Shown here piece after piece: positions 1 through 4,866 of a DNA stretch of 7,400 nucleotides. The notes beneath the pieces were generated by a model. That model made no database searches. It was not told where the DNA came from and worked only from the letters and a program-made list of their open reading frames with translations. The translations under genes and the position numbers were made by a program. Source of the stretch: Candidatus Sodaliphilus fimicaballi (GTDB taxonomy: Bacteria > Bacteroidota > Bacteroidia > Bacteroidales > Muribaculaceae); the NCBI GenBank assembly GCA_018065165.1, contig JAGHTV010000172.1:1-7400 (forward strand), read 5' to 3'. Position 1 is the first letter of the stretch. Each line of letters starts with the position of its first letter.

Positions 1-863
1 ATATTATATGTAGGTATAGCAACACCAGCATCCTTTAACCATACAAAACTATTTTCTAAGGCATTAAATCGCTTGTTTTCGTTTAGATTTTTGAGAATAA
101 AGCGTTTATTCTTAGCATTTAGTTCTGAGGGAATAAGGTTGAATATTTCTTCAATTTGCAATTTATGATCAAAGTCATATTTACTTATATCGGCGCGATA
201 CAACCTGATAATATCACGTTGTACCATTGCCACAGAGCGCAAATTATTCGTGTCGACGTATTTCTGAACAGCAGCTGGCATTCCGCCAATAATTAAGTAT
301 AACTGCACCAGTTCAAGCATTTTACTATGGACAAAAGTGTCCACCTGAGTTTTGTCATCATAGCATTTTTCTATGTATTGGATTATATCATCACTTACTC
401 CTACTGCCAGAGCAAACTCCTCCAAATCGAGAGGATACATATCGATTACACTCATGTAGCCAACAGGAATACTGCGAATATCTTTCAAAGCAACACCTAA
501 AAGCGAGCCGCTAAGTACATATCTATAAGAACCTTCATCAACCAGAAATTTGATTGCTGTAACAATCTCTTTACACTCTTGAACCTCATCAAAGAATATC
601 AGAGTTTTACCTGGTACGAGTTTCTTTTTGGTTAAAGATGATATACGTAGAAGTAAATCCTCAGCACTTTTGGCACTACTGAAAAGGGCACGTGCGTCAG
701 GCTGTTCATAGAAGTTTATTTCTACAAACTGCTCAAAACAATTTTTTCCAACCTCACGTATCGTGAAAGTCTTTCCTGTTTGTCTTGAACCTTCGACCAA
801 TAATGCTCTGTGGTCACCTTCGAAAAATTCCTTTATACGCTGCTCGTTTTTACGCTTTATCAT
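1..863 (-). CDS. AAA+ ATPase, DUF4143-type family, 3' end outside window
   Basis: The first 287 codons are open and uninterrupted to the left edge. The start is the ATG at 863; an in-frame TAA lies six codons upstream, so no longer start exists. Residues 25-32 (GSRQTGKT) form a Walker A loop, residues 88-95 (LIFFDEVQ) a Walker B with DE, and SGS at 118-120 fits sensor 1. The stretches YPLDLEEFA, GGMPAAVQKY and QRDIIRLYRADISKY are typical of the AAA_14/DUF4143 predicted ATPases (COG1373), which usually have about 380-430 residues, so roughly the last third is missing here. Members are widespread and often multicopy in Bacteroidales, and their cellular role is not established. The gene is clearly more AT-rich than its neighbours, which suggests acquisition. 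It has its own promoter and lies behind the rubrerythrin terminator. The family call is firm; function is unknown. Confidence 0.88.
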   Translation of the reverse strand, partial: MIKRKNEQRIKEFFEGDHRALLVEGSRQTGKTFTIREVGKNCFEQFVEINFYEQPDARALFSSAKSAEDLLLRISSLTKKKLVPGKTLIFFDEVQECKEIVTAIKFLVDEGSYRYVLSGSLLGVALKDIRSIPVGYMSVIDMYPLDLEEFALAVGVSDDIIQYIEKCYDDKTQVDTFVHSKMLELVQLYLIIGGMPAAVQKYVDTNNLRSVAMVQRDIIRLYRADISKYDFDHKLQIEEIFNLIPSELNAKNKRFILKNLNENKRFNALENSFVWLKDAGVAIPTYN

Positions 864-908
864 ATATATAATGCCTAATTATTTACCCAATTATTGTTGA
901 AATTTTTG

Positions 909-940
909 CAAATATACAATATATGTTGATAATTAGCAAA
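909..940 (-). promoter_or_regulatory. Bacteroidetes-type promoter of the AAA ATPase gene
   Basis: On the minus strand, TTTG (940-937) is followed after 20 bp by TATATTTG (916-909). This matches the Bacteroidetes primary-sigma consensus TTTG-N19/21-TAnnTTTG exactly. Transcription would start near 903, giving a leader of about 40 nt with no Shine-Dalgarno sequence, as is usual in this phylum. Confidence 0.72.
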
Positions 941-955
941 TTAAATTCATATTTT

Positions 956-1041
956 CACGCTTTTCCAACACGATTTCAGTCTAAATCACACGCTTTTCCA
1001 ACACAATTTTAGGCAAAACTACACGCTTTTCCAACACGATT
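956..1041. repeat. Three direct repeats, 20-bp core at 33-bp period
   Basis: The core CACGCTTTTCCAACACGATT occurs at 956-975 and 1022-1041, and with one change (CACAATT ending) at 989-1008. The start-to-start distance is exactly 33 bp both times. The 13-bp spacers are related but diverged. The array lies directly upstream of the -33 box of the ATPase promoter, 15 bp from it. Together with the rubrerythrin terminator and the promoter it fills the 299-bp gene-free stretch 864-1162; I see no other gene there. Three turns of DNA per period would put the cores on nearly the same helical face, as expected for repeated protein-binding sites. No binding protein can be named. Confidence 0.85.
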
Positions 1042-1061
1042 GTTTAAGTAGAATATACACT

Positions 1062-1095
1062 AAAAAAGTCCTGGCGCGGTGAGGCGTCAGGACTT
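1062..1095 (-). terminator. Rho-independent terminator after rubrerythrin
   Basis: On the minus strand, AAGTCCTG (1095-1088) pairs with CAGGACTT (1073-1066). After one A/C mismatch the stem continues with CGC/GCG around the loop CTCACC. The stem is followed at once by a run of six T (1067-1062, two of them part of the stem). It begins 67 bp after the rubrerythrin stop codon. A smaller inverted repeat, AGGATTgatAATCCT (1138-1152), lies between the two. Confidence 0.88.
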
Positions 1096-1162
1096 TGTGT
1101 TTTATCCTGCTGTGAGAGGATTAGTTCTCTTTGTAGGAGGATTGATAATCCTTGCAGGTGGA

Positions 1163-1705
1163 TTAATAGTTCTCGGGCTTGTGTTGGAAGTAAGCCTTGG
1201 GGTGCTTGCAAACCTGGCACTCCTCGGGAGCTTCCTTGCCTACTACGATGTGACCACAGTTGCGGCACTGCCATACTGCATCGCCATCCTTTGAGAAGAC
1301 AACCTTGTCCTCAATGTTCTTGAGGAGCTTGAGGTAACGCTTCTCGTGCTCTGCCTCGATAGCAGCAACGCCTTCCATAGTAGCAGCGATCTCGTCGAAG
1401 CCTTCCTCGCGAGCTTCTTGAGCCATTGTCTTATACATATCGGTCCACTCGAAGTTCTCGCCCTCGGCAGCAGCCTTCAGGTTCTCAACAGTGCTCTTGA
1501 TAGCACCGCCCTCGAGCAGCTTGAACCACAGTTTAGCGTGCTCTTTCTCTTGCAATGCAGTCTCAGTGAAGAAACCTGCGATTTGCTCGTAACCGTCCTT
1601 CTTTGCCTTAGAAGCAAAGTACAGATACTTAGTGTGTGCCTGTGACTCGCCAGCAAAAGCAGCCTTCAGGTTTTGCTCGGTCTTTGTTCCTTTCAAATCT
1701 TTCAT
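1163..1705 (-). CDS. rbr: Rubrerythrin
   Basis: This 180-residue protein is a classical rubrerythrin, a cytoplasmic non-haem di-iron peroxidase. It reduces hydrogen peroxide to water and protects anaerobes during oxygen exposure. The N-terminal four-helix ferritin-like domain (about 1-140) carries the likely iron ligands E20 (GESQAH), E53 and H56 (EKEH), E97 (QEAREEGF) and a second ExxH at 117-120 (EAEH). The C-terminal rubredoxin-like domain (about 144-180) has C147/C150 (CRNC) and C163/C166 (CQVC) for a single iron that passes electrons to the di-iron site. Length and both metal sites are complete. The ATG lies 24 bp after the stop of the Na/Pi transporter gene, and no TAnnTTTG box is visible in that gap, so the two are probably co-transcribed. 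Its 3' end is defined by a strong terminator. Confidence 0.97.
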   Translation of the reverse strand: MKDLKGTKTEQNLKAAFAGESQAHTKYLYFASKAKKDGYEQIAGFFTETALQEKEHAKLWFKLLEGGAIKSTVENLKAAAEGENFEWTDMYKTMAQEAREEGFDEIAATMEGVAAIEAEHEKRYLKLLKNIEDKVVFSKDGDAVWQCRNCGHIVVGKEAPEECQVCKHPKAYFQHKPENY

Positions 1706-1729
1706 AGTCTAAAACTTTTTATGTTGTTA

Positions 1730-3538
1730 TTATTGTTTCTCGGGGTTGAGAGCCTGGATGTGGGTCTCGGGAGCGATGCGCTGTATCTGCTCGTCAACGC
1801 TGTCGATTACATTAACGATGTAGTCACCCAGCTTCTCGGCCTCGCCAATGATATCCATGTAGAAGATACCTGCAGAGTAGGGATAGAGCTTTTGATTGAC
1901 ATTCTCGATGTTCTCGGTGCGGCATTGGTTGCGGAAGTTGTTGATTTCCTTCTCTTTGTCGTAGTTACGCATGAGATCTTCGATTGTCACGTTATCCATA
2001 TCAACGAGCACGGTAATCATGTTGCTCATTGCCTCGCTCACATACTTGAGTATTGTGTCGATGTTGTTGTAGTTATATTCCTCGAAGTGTGCACCAGCCT
2101 CTTCCTTGCGTACGAGTGTCTTAGCGATATTGTTGCAGCTGTCGGCAATGCTTTCAATCTCACTAACGATGTGGAGCATTGTAGATACACGCAACTTAGC
2201 GTCGTGACTCAAGCGGCCATCGACCACTGCATTGAGGAACTTGGCAATCTCGAGCTCCATGCGGTCGCTTATAGCCTCATACTTGGTGATGCGCTCAAAC
2301 AACTTCTTGAACTCATCGGTACCAGTCTTAGTGTGCAGCAGAGTCTTGGTCATACCCAGCATGCGTTCAACACGCTCGGCATACATTGTAATCTCGCGTT
2401 GAGCTTGGGTGATATTGAGCTCGGCAGCACTGAGAAGGCCTGTAGAGATATACTTGAGAGTAAATTCCTCCTCGTCCTTGACTTTCTTCTTGCCCTTAAC
2501 AAGGATGTTGACCATCTTAACATATGCCTTGGTGAACCATATCATCACGCCCAGGTTGATACCAGCAAGCACGGTATGGAACATTGACATTGCAAACGAC
2601 ATTGAGAATGTGTAGGGTGCCAGAGCCTGCTCGTTGCCAGCAGCACCAGCCTTAGCAGCCTCATACAGAGCGTTAGGATCGCCCATACCAAGTACGGCAT
2701 TTATCCACACAATGAGTTTCACAACTAGGTAGAAGCAGGGGAGTTCCCACACTGCACCCAGCACATTGAACAGCACATGGCCGGCAGCGGCCTTCTTAGC
2801 GGCTGTGTTACCGCCCAGTGATGCAAGCACGGGGGTGATTGTGGTACCAATCTTACTACCAAGCACCATTGCACATGCCATATCAAAGGGTACCCAACCC
2901 TTGGCAGCCAGGATGAGCACAATGGCAAATGTTGCAGCACTCGACTGGATTACAGCGGTGACAACAACACCAACAGCCCAGAAGATGAGTACCGACATGA
3001 AACCTTGTGATGTATAAGCCTTGAGTGATTCAAAGATTTCAGGCGACTTGCTCAAGTCGGGCACATATTCGCTGATTGACGCGAGACCCATAAACAAGAA
3101 GATGAAACCAATGAGAAATTCACCTATTGACTTAGTTTTGTTCTTCTTCATCAGCATCATGGGAACGGCAATAGCCATGAGCGGCATGAGCACTGTACCC
3201 ATGTTGACCTTAAATCCAAAGATAGCAACAATCCATGCGGTGAACGTGGTACCCACATTAGCACCCATGATAACTGCCATACTTTGCTCAAGCGACATCA
3301 AACCAGCGTTAACAAAACTTACTACCATAACGGTAGAAGCCGACGAACTCTGAATTAATGCTGTGATAAGAATACCTGTGACAACGCCCATAAAGCGATT
3401 GCGGGTCATAGCCGAGAGAATTGAACGCAAGCCGTTACCTGCGGCTTTTTGTAAACCTTCGCTCATCACCTTCATTCCATAAAGGAAGAGGCAAACGGCA
3501 CCGATTAGTGCAAGAAAATCAAGGATTGAATAATCCAT
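1730..3538 (-). CDS. Na/Pi cotransporter family protein with PhoU-like domain
   Basis: This 602-residue inner-membrane protein belongs to the Na+/phosphate cotransporter family (COG1283, NptA-like/SLC34-related). It is predicted to move phosphate with sodium, although direction and substrate are not proven for bacterial PhoU-fused members. Two inverted membrane repeats (about 5-125 and 135-345) each carry the family signature: QSSSA at 63-67 followed by GANVGTT (92-98), and QSSAA at 198-202 followed by GSKIGTT (227-233). After a basic linker (about 348-355), residues about 365-590 form a soluble helical PhoU-like domain with acidic metal-binding-type motifs, for example EIESIAD and GEAEKLGD (565-572). 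The start ATG at 3538 follows a consensus promoter by about 35 bp. Rubrerythrin follows 24 bp downstream in an apparent operon. Confidence 0.93.
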   Translation of the reverse strand: MDYSILDFLALIGAVCLFLYGMKVMSEGLQKAAGNGLRSILSAMTRNRFMGVVTGILITALIQSSSASTVMVVSFVNAGLMSLEQSMAVIMGANVGTTFTAWIVAIFGFKVNMGTVLMPLMAIAVPMMLMKKNKTKSIGEFLIGFIFLFMGLASISEYVPDLSKSPEIFESLKAYTSQGFMSVLIFWAVGVVVTAVIQSSAATFAIVLILAAKGWVPFDMACAMVLGSKIGTTITPVLASLGGNTAAKKAAAGHVLFNVLGAVWELPCFYLVVKLIVWINAVLGMGDPNALYEAAKAGAAGNEQALAPYTFSMSFAMSMFHTVLAGINLGVMIWFTKAYVKMVNILVKGKKKVKDEEEFTLKYISTGLLSAAELNITQAQREITMYAERVERMLGMTKTLLHTKTGTDEFKKLFERITKYEAISDRMELEIAKFLNAVVDGRLSHDAKLRVSTMLHIVSEIESIADSCNNIAKTLVRKEEAGAHFEEYNYNNIDTILKYVSEAMSNMITVLVDMDNVTIEDLMRNYDKEKEINNFRNQCRTENIENVNQKLYPYSAGIFYMDIIGEAEKLGDYIVNVIDSVDEQIQRIAPETHIQALNPEKQ

Positions 3539-3573
3539 TAAATAATTATTTAAGTGTTAATATGATTTCGTTA

Positions 3574-3606
3574 CAAAGATAATAAATTTTATCTATAGTA
3601 ACCAAA
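3574..3606 (-). promoter_or_regulatory. Bacteroidetes-type promoter of Na/Pi transporter-rbr unit
   Basis: On the minus strand, TTTG (3606-3603), 21 bp, then TATCTTTG (3581-3574) followed by TAACG, an excellent match to TTTG-N19/21-TAnnTTTG. The start site would be near 3568, giving a leader of about 30 nt. No strong hairpin terminator for rdgB is visible in 3607-3643, so read-through from rdgB is possible. Confidence 0.75.
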
Positions 3607-3643
3607 CACACTCTGCTGTTTTTAGATAATATTTTCTACACTA

Positions 3644-4225
3644 TCACTTCTTCTTCAAGTATTCGACTAGGGCGGCAGTTGCACGACCGCGGTGACTGAT
3701 GGCATTCTTCTCCTGTGCAGTCATCTCGGCAAAAGTGCGACCATCGGCCTCAACAGGTGCAAAGATTGGGTCGTAACCAAAACCCTCTGCTCCATGACGC
3801 TCGGTGAGAATATTGCCCTCAACCTTACCTTCAAACTTGCTTACCTTATCGCCCTCGATAAGTACAATAACTGTGCGGAAGCGTGCCGAGCGCTCGGTGA
3901 CTCCCTGCATCTTCAAGAGCACTTTGTCCATGTTGCGCTCGCTGTCGTGAGCCACACCGCCATAGCGTGCCGAGTACACTCCAGGCTCGCCACCCAGGGC
4001 ATCAATCTCAAGGCCAGTATCGTCGCTGAAGCAGTCCATGCCGTAGTGTTCCTTGATAAACTCAGCTTTCATCAACGCATTGCCGTCGAGCGTATCGGCA
4101 GTCTCAGGTATGTCAACATCACAGCCAATGTCGGCCAGCGAAAGGATTTCAAAGTCATTACCCACAATCTGCCTAATCTCCTGCAGCTTGTGAGCATTGT
4201 TAGTTGCAAAAACAATCTTCTTCAT
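3644..4225 (-). CDS. rdgB: Non-canonical purine NTP pyrophosphatase (RdgB/HAM1/ITPase)
   Basis: This 193-residue cytoplasmic enzyme hydrolyses dITP, ITP and XTP to the monophosphate and pyrophosphate, keeping deaminated purines out of DNA and RNA. The family motifs are complete: ATNNAHKLQEI (7-17) binds the triphosphate, FSDDTGLEIDALGG (66-79) holds the acidic catalytic and metal residues D68/D69, and GVYSARYGG (82-90), GFGYDPIF (148-155) and SHRGRA (177-182) form the base pocket. The start was set at the ATG at 4225, because MKKIVFATNN is the usual N-terminus of the family. An in-frame ATG at 4267 would add 14 residues but lies within the stem of a hairpin. No promoter of the phylum consensus is visible in the 245-bp spacer, so transcription may continue from leuS. 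The stop codon is TGA. Confidence 0.96.
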   Translation of the reverse strand: MKKIVFATNNAHKLQEIRQIVGNDFEILSLADIGCDVDIPETADTLDGNALMKAEFIKEHYGMDCFSDDTGLEIDALGGEPGVYSARYGGVAHDSERNMDKVLLKMQGVTERSARFRTVIVLIEGDKVSKFEGKVEGNILTERHGAEGFGYDPIFAPVEADGRTFAEMTAQEKNAISHRGRATAALVEYLKKK

Positions 4226-4241
4226 GTGGTATATTTTAAAT

Positions 4242-4267
4242 ATGGCACCCGAGTTACTGGGTGCCAT
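4242..4267 (-). promoter_or_regulatory. 9-bp-stem hairpin in the rdgB leader
   Basis: ATGGCACCC (4242-4250) and GGGTGCCAT (4259-4267) form a perfect 9-bp stem with an 8-nt loop, 16 bp upstream of the rdgB start. On the coding strand it is followed by ATTTAAAATATACC, which has only three T in a row, so it is a weak terminator at best. It may be an attenuator or an mRNA-stabilising structure. A second short palindrome, ATATTTtAAATAT (4231-4243), sits between it and the start codon. Role inferred only. Confidence 0.5.
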
Positions 4268-4280
4268 TGTTGTTGTATAG

Positions 4281-4316
4281 ATTCTCTAGGCTTTCTAAGC
4301 TTTCTAAGCTTTCTAA
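4281..4316. repeat. 9-bp tandem repeat, GCTTTCTAA x3 plus a degenerate copy
   Basis: Three exact copies of GCTTTCTAA occupy 4290-4298, 4299-4307 and 4308-4316. A degenerate fourth, ATTCTCTAG, precedes them at 4281-4289. The tract directly adjoins the palindrome/linker array. On the minus strand the unit reads TTAGAAAGC and resembles the 9-bp repeats at the right edge of the window. It is not coding: the reading frames have no start. Confidence 0.85.
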
Positions 4317-4475
4317 GTCTTATAGCCTGCTAAAGCAGGTGTTCTTATAGGGCGCCAGCCCGTTCTTATAGCCAGCGTATGCGCTGGCGTCCTTAAAGCG
4401 AAGCGTTCTTAAAGGTGCGACAGCACCGTTCTTAAAGCGCAGCGTCCTTAAAGGTGCGACAGCGCCGTTCTTAAA
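4317..4475. repeat. Array of seven short palindromes separated by a 9-bp linker
   Basis: The linker GTYCTTAWA (Y is T or C, W is A or T) occurs at 4341, 4362, 4389, 4405, 4428, 4444 and 4467, plus an 8-bp form GTCTTATA at 4317. Between successive linkers lie different palindromic inserts of 7-18 bp: CCTGCT/AGCAGG (4326-4339), GGGC/GCCC (4350-4361), GCCAGCG/CGCTGGC (4371-4388), GCGAAGC (4398-4404), GGTGC/GCACC (4414-4427), GCGCAGC (4437-4443) and GGTGC/GCGCC with one mismatch (4453-4466). Linkers are conserved while stems differ in sequence but keep their symmetry. The array fills most of the spacer between leuS and rdgB and would be transcribed as the leuS 3' region. I know no named element with this build. 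Confidence 0.88.
4389..4466. repeat. 39-bp tandem duplication within the palindrome array
   Basis: Positions 4389-4427 and 4428-4466 are head-to-tail copies of a 39-bp unit (linker, 7-nt palindrome, linker, 14-nt palindrome). They differ at only four positions: 4391/4430, 4401/4440, 4407/4446 and 4425/4464. This shows that the array grew at least once by duplication of a two-module block. Confidence 0.9.
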
Positions 4476-4854
4476 TTACTACGTTCACGAGCTTGTTAGG
4501 AACTACGATTACCTTCTTGGGAGTGCCGCCTTCGAGCCACTTCTGTGCTGCGGGCTCGGCGAGGGCGATGCGCTCTACCTCCTTGGCATCGGTGCCTACG
4601 GGAACCTCGATGTTGTAGCGGGGACGACCCTTGATCATCACGGTGTACTTAACTGATGACTCCTTGAGGTACTCCTCGTTGCACTCGGGCCACTCTGCGT
4701 CGCAAACGGTGCCTTCGTGACCGAGTACGTGCCACAGTTCCTCGGCAATATGGGGGGCAAATGGTGCCAGCAGACGGATGAAGAGGTCATATACCTCGCG
4801 GCTGTCGCACTTCATGCCGCTCAACTCGTTAAGGCAAATCATAAACGCTGCCAC
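4471..4854 (-). CDS. leuS: Leucyl-tRNA synthetase, C-terminal part after in-frame stop
   Basis: This is the same reading frame as the 792-codon leuS part upstream, continued after one TAA. The sense codons right after the stop (AAC ACC AGC GTG GCA GCG TTT ATG) read NTSVAAFM, the expected continuation of the LeuRS helical bundle. The listed start is the GTG at 4854, the first possible initiation codon after the stop; ATG at 4842 is the alternative. LLAPFAPHIAEELW is the conserved class Ia anticodon-binding-domain motif. The tail (VMIKGRPRYNIEVP through KKVIVVPNKLVNVVI) is the LeuRS C-terminal domain that contacts the tRNA elbow. Sequence conservation looks undamaged, so this is either a readthrough product, a separately translated small subunit, or the end of a gene broken very recently or only in the assembly. 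The final stop TAA (4473-4471) lies within the first linker of the palindrome array. Confidence 0.8.
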   Translation of the reverse strand: MAAFMICLNELSGMKCDSREVYDLFIRLLAPFAPHIAEELWHVLGHEGTVCDAEWPECNEEYLKESSVKYTVMIKGRPRYNIEVPVGTDAKEVERIALAEPAAQKWLEGGTPKKVIVVPNKLVNVVI

Positions 4855-4863
4855 GCTGGTGTT

Positions 4864-4866
4864 TTA
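4864..4866 (-). other. leuS: In-frame TAA interrupting leuS
   Basis: The minus-strand codons read GAG GCA TTC TCT TAA AAC ACC AGC. The frame is identical before and after, so a substitution, not an indel, explains it. LeuRS homologues normally carry an aromatic residue (Phe or Tyr) just before the NT(A/S) motif. A single C-to-A or T-to-A change in a Tyr codon (TAC or TAT) would create it, whereas Phe would need two changes. TAA is used as a normal stop by rubrerythrin, the Na/Pi transporter and leuS itself here, which argues against reassignment. Confidence 0.9.

Noticed and set aside
956..1041. CRISPR array
   Set aside because: Only three copies with 13-bp spacers that resemble each other, and no cas genes; the repeat and spacer lengths do not fit CRISPR.
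945..1082. Small peptide with an 11-residue repeat (TLFQH) on the plus strand, or IVLEKR on the minus strand
   Set aside because: The 33-bp period keeps frames open by chance. The plus-strand frame has no ATG, and the minus-strand frame has a stop inside the repeats and several before the ATPase start.
1673..2587. Long plus-strand reading frame of about 300 codons opposite the Na/Pi transporter gene
   Set aside because: It is the antisense of a clear membrane transporter and shows no recognisable protein motif. Other long plus-strand frames opposite leuS, rdgB and rubrerythrin were rejected for the same reason.
4226..4267. Longer rdgB start at the ATG at 4267
   Set aside because: The 14 extra residues are not part of the family, and the ATG lies within a perfect hairpin stem. 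MKKIVFATNN at 4225 is the normal beginning.
4317..4475. Series of rho-independent terminators for leuS
   Set aside because: None of the stems is followed by a T-run on the minus strand, and the linkers contain AAG and AC rather than U-rich tails.
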